The notes under the pieces were generated by a model. That model made no database searches, was not told the origin of the DNA, and saw only the letters and a program-made list of their open reading frames with translations. Below are positions 1-6,978 of a stretch of DNA of 21,356 nt, piece by piece (position 1 is the stretch's first letter; each line of letters begins with the position of its first letter). The position numbers and the translations under genes are program-made. This DNA comes from Clostridia bacterium (GTDB lineage: Bacteria > Bacillota_A > Clostridia > Oscillospirales > CAG-272): assembly GCA_017501175.1 (NCBI GenBank), contig JAFVXK010000036.1, forward strand, positions 1-21,356, read 5' to 3'.

Positions 1-144
1 AAGTGCAAGCTTTGTATGAAGCTCGGCTGTCCCGCTATCAGCGTTAACGCTGACGGCACGGTGCGTATTGATGCAACACAGTGCAACGGCTGCGGTCTTT
101 GCATTGGCGTTTGCCCGTTTGGCGCTATTCGTAAGGCAGACTAA
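1..144 (+). CDS. iorA: Indolepyruvate ferredoxin oxidoreductase alpha subunit, C-terminal end (partial)
   Basis: This is the last 47 residues of a gene entering from the left, in frame from base 1. The visible part is a bacterial-type two-cluster ferredoxin domain: cysteines at residues 2, 5 and 10 (CxxC, then GCPA) followed by a complete CxxCxxC...CP set at residues 28, 31, 34 and 38. In IorA this domain sits after the thiamine-diphosphate domains and passes electrons to or from ferredoxin. The identification rests on that tail plus the iorB gene 15 nt downstream, the usual IorA-IorB order. The enzyme interconverts aryl pyruvates and aryl-acetyl-CoA. The TPP-binding part lies outside the window, so substrate preference cannot be judged here. 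Confidence 0.85.
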   Translation, partial: KCKLCMKLGCPAISVNADGTVRIDATQCNGCGLCIGVCPFGAIRKAD

Positions 145-150
145 AGGAGG
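144..150 (+). promoter_or_regulatory. Ribosome binding site deciding the iorB start
   Basis: AAGGAGG overlaps the last base of the iorA stop codon. It lies 9 nt before the ATG at 160 but only 3 nt before the in-frame TTG at 154, so the ATG at 160 is the better start. Confidence 0.8.
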
Positions 151-159
151 GGCTTGATT

Positions 160-732
160 ATGAAAACAACTAATATTATGATCGTCGGTGTCGGCGGTCA
201 GGGAACATTGCTTGCAAGCCGTATTCTCGGCAACGCCGTTATCCGTATGGGATATGACGTTAAGGTATCCGAGGTTCACGGAATGAGCCAGAGAGGCGGA
301 AGCGTTGTAACCTACGTAAAGTACGGAGATAAGGTCTACTCGCCAATTATCGACAACGGCGAGGCTGACATCATTCTTGCCTTTGAGCTTCTCGAGGCAT
401 ACCGCGCCCTGCCCGCGCTCAAGTGCGGAGGACGCCTCATCGTAAACGACCAGCGTATAAATCCTATGCCTGTTATCACGGGTGCTGCAGAGTATCCCGA
501 AAATATCGTGGAAAAGCTTTCGGCAAAGGTCGACACAACCGCCGTCGATGCACTCGCTCTTGCAAAGGAGGCAGGAAGCATCAAGGCTGTAAACGTCGTG
601 CTTATCGGTGTTATGGCAAAGAGCACGAATATCCCCTACGAGATATGGATAGATACCATACGCGATACCGTGCCCCAGAAATTCCTCGACGTTAACCTTA
701 AGGCATTTGAGCTCGGATACGGCGCTCGTTAA
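160..732 (+). CDS. iorB: Indolepyruvate ferredoxin oxidoreductase beta subunit
   Basis: This 190-residue protein is the small gamma-type subunit that pairs with IorA in oxidative decarboxylation of indole-, phenyl- and hydroxyphenyl-pyruvate to the aryl-acetyl-CoA, or the reverse reductive carboxylation, with ferredoxin as electron carrier. The N-terminus has the typical VGVGGQGTLLASRIL stretch (from about residue 9) and the EVHGMSQRGG motif (about residue 40) of the pyruvate/ketoisovalerate oxidoreductase gamma domain. The length is normal for IorB. The ATG at 160 is preferred over an upstream in-frame TTG because of its spacing from AAGGAGG. The stop overlaps the ribosome site of the next gene, so the genes are probably translated as one operon. 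Confidence 0.93.
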   Translation: MKTTNIMIVGVGGQGTLLASRILGNAVIRMGYDVKVSEVHGMSQRGGSVVTYVKYGDKVYSPIIDNGEADIILAFELLEAYRALPALKCGGRLIVNDQRINPMPVITGAAEYPENIVEKLSAKVDTTAVDALALAKEAGSIKAVNVVLIGVMAKSTNIPYEIWIDTIRDTVPQKFLDVNLKAFELGYGAR

Positions 733-743
733 GGAGAAATTTC

Positions 744-1427
744 ATGACTGACAAGAAAAACTACGGCGTCGCAATGCTTATATTTGTTATCGCTGTATTT
801 GTAATGTTTGCCGCGGTTCTTATCATACCCCAGACGCGTGAGGTATTCGAGGCCCTCTCGGCAAGCCACCCGTATATTATGGGCTTCGTTAAATTCGCAC
901 TCCTCGCAACCTCGGGCGAGCTTATCGCCATAAAAATGGCTTCTGGGAAATTTGCAAAGCCTGCATATCTTGTCGCGCGTATTGTTATCTGGGGACTTAT
1001 CGGCATCTGGATCACCTATATGATGAAGATATTCTTCCTCGGTGCAGGCGCTATGATGGAGGCGGGACTTTTGCCGGGCGGCAAGCTTTCTGCCGATTCT
1101 CTTGGCTACAAGCTTATCCGCGCCTTTGCCACTGCGGCGACTATGAATCTCACCTTTGGTCCTACGTTTATGGCGGTTCATAAATGCTCGGATACCTACC
1201 TCGCTCTGCGCGCGCAAAACGGCAGGGGCGTCAGGCTCTCCGAGGTTATTGACGCTGTGGACTGGAAGAGATTTGTATCCTTCACGCTCTTTAAAACCGT
1301 ACCTATCTTCTGGATACCCGCACACACGCTTACGTTCCTTCTCCCCTCGGAGTATCAGGTAATGCTTGCCGCACTTTTGTCGGTAGCCCTCGGTATTATA
1401 CTCAACATTAAGAAAAAAGCAAGATAA
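744..1427 (+). CDS. Integral membrane protein resembling the Mpv17/PMP22 family
   Basis: This 227-residue protein is very hydrophobic, with about five or six membrane segments (roughly residues 9-30, 45-65, 77-98, 100-112, 165-185 and 203-222). The C-terminal third, with WKRFVSF, a WIPAH turn, then FLLPSEYQVM and a final hydrophobic segment, resembles the Mpv17/PMP22 signature W-x-P...NFxxVP...R. Bacterial homologues with this layout exist, but their function is not established. A ribosome site AAGGAG at 731-736 overlaps the iorB stop, with ATG 7 nt later, so it belongs to the IOR operon. Its place between iorB and the CoA ligase suggests a role in moving an aryl acid or small metabolite across the membrane. 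That is inference only; it could also be an unrelated stress or channel protein. Confidence 0.75.
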   Translation: MTDKKNYGVAMLIFVIAVFVMFAAVLIIPQTREVFEALSASHPYIMGFVKFALLATSGELIAIKMASGKFAKPAYLVARIVIWGLIGIWITYMMKIFFLGAGAMMEAGLLPGGKLSADSLGYKLIRAFATAATMNLTFGPTFMAVHKCSDTYLALRAQNGRGVRLSEVIDAVDWKRFVSFTLFKTVPIFWIPAHTLTFLLPSEYQVMLAALLSVALGIILNIKKKAR

Positions 1428-1463
1428 AGTGTTATAAGACACAACCAGAAAGGACACACAACA

Positions 1464-2774
1464 ATGCCTATTCGTTCCAAAGAAATAGAATGTATGCCGC
1501 GCGAAGAGCTGAAAAAGCTTCAGTCAGAGAGGCTCGTTGCCCAGGTCGCACGTATGTACGATAAGGTAGAATGCTTCCGCAACCGTATGGACGCCAAGGG
1601 TCTTAAGCCCTCGGATATCCACGGCATCGAGGATCTTCATCTGATACCCTTCTCTTATAAAAGCGATTTGCGCGACTATTACCCCTACGGACTCTTTGCA
1701 GAGCCTCTCAAGAATATCGTGAGAGTTCACGCTTCCTCCGGAACTACCGGCAAGCGTATCGTCGTAGGATATACGAAAAACGACCTCGATATGTGGGCGG
1801 AATGCGTTGCGCGTATGATGAACGGTCTTGGAATAGACGATACGTCTATCGTTCAGATTGCTTACGGATACGGCCTGTTTACCGGCGGACTTGGCGCTCA
1901 CGGCGGCGCTGAAAAAATCGGTGCAACCGTTATACCTATCTCCTCGGGAAATACCGCTCTGCAAATTCAGACTATGATAGATTTCGAGTCTACCGTACTC
2001 TGCTGTACCCCCTCTTATGCTATGTATCTTGGCGAAGAGGTAGATAAGCTCGGAGTTCGTGACAAGCTTAAGCTCAAGGTCGGAATTTTCGGCGCTGAGC
2101 CCTGGTCGGAGGATATGAGGCTCAAAATCGAGGAGGCTCTCGGACTCAAGGCTTACGATATTTACGGTCTTTCCGAGATACTCGGTCCGGGTGTTTCGGG
2201 CGAGTGCGAGTATCAGTGCGGTATGCACGTCTGGGAGGATCACTTTATTCCCGAAATTATCGACCCCGACACAGGCGAGGTCCTTCCCATAGGTGCAACG
2301 GGAGAGCTTGTCTTCTCCACTATTACAAAGGAGGGCTTCCCAATTCTCCGTTACCGTACGCGCGATATATGCTCTCTGACAGACGAGCCCTGCGCCTGCG
2401 GAAGAACGCATCTTCGTATGCGTAAGCCCTCAGGACGTACCGACGATATGCTTATAATCAGAGGAGTGAACGTCTTCCCCTCTCAGATTGAGGAGGTTTT
2501 TCTCAAGGTCAGCGGAGATCAGATAACGCCTAACTATCAGATAGTTCTTGACCGTGTCAACAACACCGACACCTTTGACGTCAACATTGAAATGAGCGAG
2601 TCCTTCTTCTCCGACGACGTAAAATCCATAGAAAAGCTTGAGAGAACGATAACCGAAAATCTTCGCTCTATGCTCGGAATTTCCGCAAAGGTACACCTTG
2701 TCAACCCGAAATCGATAGTTCGCTCTGAGGGCAAAGCAAAGCGTGTTATCGATAACCGTAAAGGTAAAATTTAA
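1464..2774 (+). CDS. paaK: Phenylacetate-CoA ligase (AMP-forming, PaaK type)
   Basis: This 436-residue protein has the length and motifs of the PaaK family. The P-loop-like SSGTTGK lies at residues 91-97, YDIYGLSE marks the adenylation core, and GRTDDMLIIRGVNVFPSQIE opens the C-terminal lid. A late lysine in SEGKAKR is placed as the lid-domain catalytic lysine of this superfamily. The enzyme uses ATP and CoA to convert phenylacetate or other aryl acids to their CoA thioesters in the cytoplasm. AAGGA precedes the ATG by 9 nt. Downstream of IOR, its thioester product is the IOR substrate for reductive carboxylation to an aryl pyruvate. The exact aryl acid (phenyl-, 4-hydroxyphenyl- or indole-acetate) cannot be told from sequence. 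Confidence 0.92.
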   Translation: MPIRSKEIECMPREELKKLQSERLVAQVARMYDKVECFRNRMDAKGLKPSDIHGIEDLHLIPFSYKSDLRDYYPYGLFAEPLKNIVRVHASSGTTGKRIVVGYTKNDLDMWAECVARMMNGLGIDDTSIVQIAYGYGLFTGGLGAHGGAEKIGATVIPISSGNTALQIQTMIDFESTVLCCTPSYAMYLGEEVDKLGVRDKLKLKVGIFGAEPWSEDMRLKIEEALGLKAYDIYGLSEILGPGVSGECEYQCGMHVWEDHFIPEIIDPDTGEVLPIGATGELVFSTITKEGFPILRYRTRDICSLTDEPCACGRTHLRMRKPSGRTDDMLIIRGVNVFPSQIEEVFLKVSGDQITPNYQIVLDRVNNTDTFDVNIEMSESFFSDDVKSIEKLERTITENLRSMLGISAKVHLVNPKSIVRSEGKAKRVIDNRKGKI

Positions 2775-2794
2775 CTGAAGGGAGATAAAAAATT

Positions 2795-3229
2795 ATGATG
2801 ATAGTAAGACAACTCTCTGTTTTTCTTGAAAACAAGCCCGGACGCCTTTGCTCCGCTACCGACACTCTGGCAAAAAACGGCATCAATATCAGCGCGCTGA
2901 CGCTGGCTGATACCGCCGAGTTTGGCATTCTCCGCCTGATAGTAGACCAGCCCGATCTCGCAAGGGACGTTTTGACCGAGAGCGGCGTTGTAGTTCGCAT
3001 CTCCGAGGTAATCGCGGTTGCTATGAATGATGCTCCGGGCGGTGCAGGCGGTATTCTCCATCTTCTCTCGGAGGCAGGCATCAACGTAGAATATATGTAC
3101 GCCTGTGTCGGAAAGATGAGCGGAAAGGCTATTATGATAATTCGCACCGACGATCCCAAATCGGCAGCCGAAATTCTGCGCAAAGAAGGCTACGGTGACA
3201 TAAATCCCGCAGACGTTTACAGAATATAA
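2795..3229 (+). CDS. Tandem ACT-domain protein
   Basis: This 144-residue protein consists of two ACT modules, about residues 3-68 (RQLSVFLENKPGRL, then NINISALTLADT) and 72-140 (VIAVAMNDAPGGAGGI, then GINVEYMYACV). There is no enzyme or DNA-binding domain. Stand-alone ACT pairs bind amino acids and regulate a partner enzyme. Genes of this type are often found next to PaaK-type ligases and indolepyruvate oxidoreductase. The ribosome site GAAGGGAG precedes the ATG by about 10 nt, and the gap to paaK is 20 nt. An aromatic amino acid is the likely ligand given the operon (inference), which would give feedback on the CoA ligase or IOR. Confidence 0.9.
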   Translation: MMIVRQLSVFLENKPGRLCSATDTLAKNGINISALTLADTAEFGILRLIVDQPDLARDVLTESGVVVRISEVIAVAMNDAPGGAGGILHLLSEAGINVEYMYACVGKMSGKAIMIIRTDDPKSAAEILRKEGYGDINPADVYRI

Positions 3230-3270
3230 TCGTTTTTTCAAAAAGCAGATAGGTAAGGAGTAAATTCACA

Positions 3271-4464
3271 ATGGAATATATAATTTCAAACCGTATGAGC
3301 TCGCTTCGCGGCTCGGCTATCCGTGAGATATTCAAATATGCCGCAGACCCGTCGGTCATATCTCTCGCAGGAGGAAATCCCGCTCCCGAGCTCTTTCCCC
3401 ACGAGGCACTCGCTGATATTGCCGCAAGCTTGCTGCGCGAGCAACCCGTAACGGCACTTCAGTACGGAATTACCGAGGGCTACCTTCCCTTCCGCGAGGC
3501 AATCAAGGAAAGACTTAAAAGAGTCGAGAAAATAGGCACAGAAAACGACGAGCTTATCGTTGTTTCGGGCGGTCAGCAAGGTATTGATCTTGCCACAAAG
3601 TGTCTTGTCAACGAGGGAGATACCGTTATCGTCGAGCAGCCTAGCTTTATCGGCGCAATGAATGCCTTCCGCTCCTACGGAGCTCACCTTGTCGGCGTTC
3701 CCGTTGAAAATGACGGAATGAACCTTGACGCCCTTGAGTTAGCGCTCAAAGAAAACCGAAACGTCCGATTTATCTATACCATTCCCACCTTCCAAAATCC
3801 GATGGGCGTTACGATGAGTATAGAAAAAAGAAAAAATCTCTACGAAATTGCCAAAAGATACGGCGTTCTCATTCTTGAGGATAACCCCTACGGAGAGCTT
3901 ACCTTCGACGGCAAAAAGATGCCCACCATCAAGTCGATGGACACCGACGGCATCGTAATGTATAGCGGCTCGTTCTCGAAAATTCTCGCGCCCGGCCTGC
4001 GACTTGGATTTTTGTGCGCCCCCAAGGCTATAGTTCAAAAGGTCGTTATAGCAAAGCAGGTGTCCGACGTTCACACGCCTATGCTCCCTCAGCTTCTCGC
4101 TACCGAGTATATGAAGAGATACGACCTCGACGCGCTCATCGCCGAAATGAGAAAGAACTACGCACACAAGTGCAAAACCATGCTTGACGCTATGGACGAG
4201 TTCTTCCCCGACGGCATCTCCTACACGCGCCCCGGCGGCGGACTTTTCATCTGGTGCGATCTCGGTCACGATCTTGACACTCTTTCTCTTTCTAAAGAGG
4301 CTATCGCCGAAAAGGTCGTCTACGTTCCCGGAAACACCTTTATGGTAAATATGGACGAAAAATGCACCGCACTCCGTCTTAACTACTCCTCCTCTACCGA
4401 CGAAAAGATAGTAGAGGGTATCCGCCGCCTCGGAAAAGTATTTAACAAGGCGTTAAATAAATAA
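3271..4464 (+). CDS. PLP-dependent aminotransferase, fold type I (aromatic or 2-aminoadipate type)
   Basis: This 397-residue protein matches the LysN / Aro8 / MocR-catalytic-domain branch of aminotransferases. Key visible features are an early SLAGGNPAPELFP substrate loop, YTIPTFQNPMGVTMS with the NP turn, ILEDNPYGEL with the PLP-contacting Asp, and SGSFSKILAPGLRLGF with the Schiff-base Lys at residue 237. A late LRLNYSS carries the carboxylate-binding Arg. It would exchange an amino group between glutamate and a 2-oxoacid. Being last in an operon with IOR, a PaaK ligase and an ACT protein, it most likely handles phenylpyruvate, hydroxyphenylpyruvate or indolepyruvate. 2-Aminoadipate or a broad specificity remain possible. 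AAGGAG lies 10 nt before the ATG. Confidence 0.9.
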   Translation: MEYIISNRMSSLRGSAIREIFKYAADPSVISLAGGNPAPELFPHEALADIAASLLREQPVTALQYGITEGYLPFREAIKERLKRVEKIGTENDELIVVSGGQQGIDLATKCLVNEGDTVIVEQPSFIGAMNAFRSYGAHLVGVPVENDGMNLDALELALKENRNVRFIYTIPTFQNPMGVTMSIEKRKNLYEIAKRYGVLILEDNPYGELTFDGKKMPTIKSMDTDGIVMYSGSFSKILAPGLRLGFLCAPKAIVQKVVIAKQVSDVHTPMLPQLLATEYMKRYDLDALIAEMRKNYAHKCKTMLDAMDEFFPDGISYTRPGGGLFIWCDLGHDLDTLSLSKEAIAEKVVYVPGNTFMVNMDEKCTALRLNYSSSTDEKIVEGIRRLGKVFNKALNK

Positions 4465-4471
4465 AAAGGTT

Positions 4472-4505
4472 GAAAACCGTCGGAAAACCGACGGTTTTCT
4501 TCATT
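4472..4505 (+). terminator. Rho-independent terminator of the ior-paaK-aminotransferase operon
   Basis: A perfect 12-bp stem (4472-4483 with 4488-4499), loop AAAA, is followed by a short T-rich stretch TTCATT. It starts 7 nt after the aminotransferase stop. The T run is short, so termination may be partial. Confidence 0.85.
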
Positions 4506-4643
4506 ATAACGCGCTTTTTGTTCTGCCAACAAATCAGCTTTTTACTATTGATTTTTTGCTTTTTATTTTCGGCTTTTTCGGCGTTTTACAAAGGCGCGAT
4601 ATATTATATCGACCCTTTGCATTATATAAAGAGGCAAAAAGCA

Positions 4644-4672
4644 TTGACAACTCAAATATGATAGTTTATAAT
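4644..4672 (+). promoter_or_regulatory. Perfect consensus sigma-A promoter for the DUF4838 gene
   Basis: TTGACA at 4644-4649 and TATAAT at 4667-4672 are separated by exactly 17 nt. They lie about 70 nt before the ATG at 4743. The flanking 4506-4742 stretch is AT-rich and holds no gene I can support. Confidence 0.88.
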
Positions 4673-4742
4673 ACATTTAGATATTTAGTAATTTGGCTTT
4701 CTATTTTATTATTTATAGTTATTTTTCATGTTGGGGGTTATT

Positions 4743-6698
4743 ATGAAAATTCGTATTTTTCGTGACACAGAAACCTTACGCTACTCTGCCGAGGAGCTCA
4801 AAAAGTACGCGCAGATGATGATGCCGAGCCTTGCTGTTGACGTTACGGTAGGCGGTTTTTCCGAGGACGCCGTCAACATTGGCTTGCTTTCTGATTTAGG
4901 GCTTTCTGACGAGGGTGTAAAGGACGCACTCATTGACGACCTTATTGACGTTAACATAAATAGCCTTTCGGGATATATTGCCGGAAGCAACGAGCGCAGC
5001 TGTCTTATGGGTGTCTATAACTTCTTTAAATCCTGTGGCTGTAGCTGGGTTCGTCCGGGCAACGACGGCGAATACGTTCCTAAAAAGGACATTAGCTCTC
5101 ACTCCTTCAAATTCCGCAAGCTTGCTGACTTTCCCTTCCGTGGAGAGTGCAGCGAGGGCGCTACGAGCTTTGAGCATATGCGCGACACGGCAATTTGGCT
5201 TCCCAAGGTTAATATGAATCTCTTTATGGTACAGCACTATTATCCTTACCACCAGATGAACCGCTGGCACAGGCACCTCGAAAACACGAGGCTTCCTCAC
5301 GAGGATATGCCTTACGAGAAGTGTGTTGAAGAAATAGAGTGTCTCAAGAAGATTATTAAAAAATGCGGCCTTCAGCTTCACGCTGTCGGTCACGATATTT
5401 TAAACGAGGCTGTCGGCATAAGATACCTAAAGCCCGGCGACCCCTACGACATATCCGAGGAAACCGAAAGGGCGTTTGCTCTGGTAAATGGAAAGCGCGA
5501 GCTTTTCGGCAAATCTCCCGTTTTTACCCAGCTTTGTATGTCGCAGGAATGGGTGCAGAATCTCGTCGTTGACTGGATTGTTGACTATCTCAAGGAGCAC
5601 CCCGAAATAGATCTTCTTCATTTCTGGCTCGCCGATGCCTCCGACAATCAGTGCGAGTGCGAGGATTGCCAAAAAAAGCACCCGTCCGATTGGTACGTTA
5701 TCATACTCAACAAGCTTGACGAAAAGCTTACGGCTGAAAAAATCGACTCAAAGATAGTATTCATTATGTACGTCGATACCCTTTGGCCTCCGATTGAAGA
5801 AAAAATCAAAAATCCTTCGAGATTTATAATGAATACCGCCTGCGGTCCTATTATCAATAATCCCTTTGAGCCGGCATACGAGGGCGGCATTCCCGAGTGG
5901 ACGAGGAACAAGTTCTCTATTCCCGCGGGCGGACTTCCTATGATCAAAACCTTCTCTGATGCCTGGATGGGCGCCTTTGACGGCCCGAGATTTATCTTTG
6001 ATTACGTATTCTTCACGCCTCATTACGCCGACCTCGGTTATATGAAGCTTACAAGAACCATAGCCGCAAATACGAAAAAGCTGAAGGCTACCGGCTTTGA
6101 CGGTATTATGAGCTGTCAGACTCACCGTTGCTACTTCCCCACGGGTCTTCCGGTAACGCTTTTCGGCGAGTTTCTGTTTGACTACTCCCGCGACACCGAA
6201 AACTTCATAGATGATTATATGAAAGCCTCCTTCGGCCCCGACTACAAGCTTGCTACCGAGTACCTTGAGGCTGTATCAAATGCTTTCAATCTTGAAATTT
6301 CCTTCAAGGACTCCGACGTAACCTTCCTTGACGATAACGAGGACAAAAAAGCTTACGAAAAGATTAAGGGCATTATAGGCAACGAAAAGGCAGGCGACGT
6401 TATTGCTACCGTGCCCGAAATCGTTGACGGCTTTGCCCCCGTAGTTGAAAGAAATCTGGCGCTCGACGACAAATGCCAAAAGGAGTCCTGGAGAATTCTT
6501 CTCTATCACGGTGAGTATTGCAAGAGAATGACTAAAATCTACTTTGCTCTTTCGAGAAGAGATACGGACGGCGCTACCAAATACTTTAACGAAATTTTGG
6601 ACTATATCTCCGAGATAGAGCCCGAAATGCATCCTTATCTCGACCTCGTCATTTTCAAACGAAGAATGAAAAAGGTTCTAAACGGCACTAATATATAA
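4743..6698 (+). CDS. DUF4838 domain-containing protein, glycoside-hydrolase-like, no signal peptide
   Basis: This 651-residue protein shows the DUF4838 layout. The N-terminal region (about 1-115) looks like the small alpha/beta domain placed before the barrel in GH20/GH67-type hydrolases. A central TIM-barrel-like region follows (about 125-470), with LHFWLADASDN leading into the hallmark CxCxxC at Cys304, 306 and 309. A helical C-terminus completes it. Many DUF4838 proteins are predicted secreted carbohydrate-active enzymes, but catalysis is not proven for the family. This copy begins MKIRIFRDTETLRYS and has no signal peptide, so it may act in the cytoplasm. The ATG at 4743 is preferred over 4728 because GGGGG (4733-4737) lies 5 nt before it and inside the longer reading. 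It is monocistronic, with its own consensus promoter. Confidence 0.87.
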   Translation: MKIRIFRDTETLRYSAEELKKYAQMMMPSLAVDVTVGGFSEDAVNIGLLSDLGLSDEGVKDALIDDLIDVNINSLSGYIAGSNERSCLMGVYNFFKSCGCSWVRPGNDGEYVPKKDISSHSFKFRKLADFPFRGECSEGATSFEHMRDTAIWLPKVNMNLFMVQHYYPYHQMNRWHRHLENTRLPHEDMPYEKCVEEIECLKKIIKKCGLQLHAVGHDILNEAVGIRYLKPGDPYDISEETERAFALVNGKRELFGKSPVFTQLCMSQEWVQNLVVDWIVDYLKEHPEIDLLHFWLADASDNQCECEDCQKKHPSDWYVIILNKLDEKLTAEKIDSKIVFIMYVDTLWPPIEEKIKNPSRFIMNTACGPIINNPFEPAYEGGIPEWTRNKFSIPAGGLPMIKTFSDAWMGAFDGPRFIFDYVFFTPHYADLGYMKLTRTIAANTKKLKATGFDGIMSCQTHRCYFPTGLPVTLFGEFLFDYSRDTENFIDDYMKASFGPDYKLATEYLEAVSNAFNLEISFKDSDVTFLDDNEDKKAYEKIKGIIGNEKAGDVIATVPEIVDGFAPVVERNLALDDKCQKESWRILLYHGEYCKRMTKIYFALSRRDTDGATKYFNEILDYISEIEPEMHPYLDLVIFKRRMKKVLNGTNI

Positions 6699-6703
6699 TC
6701 TCT

Positions 6704-6837
6704 CATTTACCGTTGCGTAATGGGCAAGAGCAAAAGCGGAATCAAAGCCGTCTTCACTCTCTTGTGATACGGGCTCGCAGCTGCCGTGTTGACAGCGGTG
6801 CTCCTGCCATACCGCATTACCCCTTAGCCGTAAGACT
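6704..6837. other. Structured intergenic element, candidate non-coding RNA or dispersed repeat
   Basis: This stretch is GC-richer than its AT-rich surroundings and can fold into one long structure. The ends pair (TTTAC at 6706-6710 with GTAAG near 6830). Next GTAATG (6717-6722) pairs with CATTAC (6815-6820), then GCA with TGC and GAGC with GCTC. Inside sits a hairpin with CCGT/ACGG and TCAC/GTGA arms (about 6748-6771, loop TCTCTT) and a smaller GCTG...CAGC hairpin (about 6780-6796). No tRNA, riboswitch or 6S family could be assigned by eye. No U-tract follows on either strand. One minus-strand frame is open across it but has no start or ribosome site. The strand is unknown. Confidence 0.45.
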
Positions 6838-6916
6838 TATTAACTCACCTTTCTTGCTATTTACAGACTCTTTTCCATTTTAATTTAATATATTTTGCGA
6901 ATTTTCAAAATAGGTC

Positions 6917-6944
6917 TTGATTTTTCCCTAAAAAAGTGTAAAAT
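6917..6944 (+). promoter_or_regulatory. Likely promoter of the aldolase gene
   Basis: TTGATT at 6917-6922 and TAAAAT at 6939-6944 with a 16-nt spacer lie about 35 nt before the ATG of fba. Both boxes are one or two bases off consensus. Confidence 0.65.
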
Positions 6945-6978
6945 ATATATGTTAGAATAATAACAAGGAGAAATAAAA

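Noticed and set aside
154..162. TTG at 154 as the iorB start
   Set aside because: It lies only 3 nt from AAGGAGG, while the ATG at 160 has a normal 9-nt spacing.
1524..2411. A 295-codon minus-strand frame opposite paaK
   Set aside because: Antisense to the PaaK ligase, with no recognisable motif or ribosome site.
4470..4765. Two short open frames in the AT-rich gap before the DUF4838 gene
   Set aside because: They overlap the terminator and the consensus promoter, are poor in coding signal, and one merges into the DUF4838 start region.
6704..6837. tRNA, 6S RNA or riboswitch
   Set aside because: No TPsiC-like GGTTCGA, no conserved riboswitch core, and no U-tract; 6S shape was considered but its conserved central bubble could not be placed with confidence.
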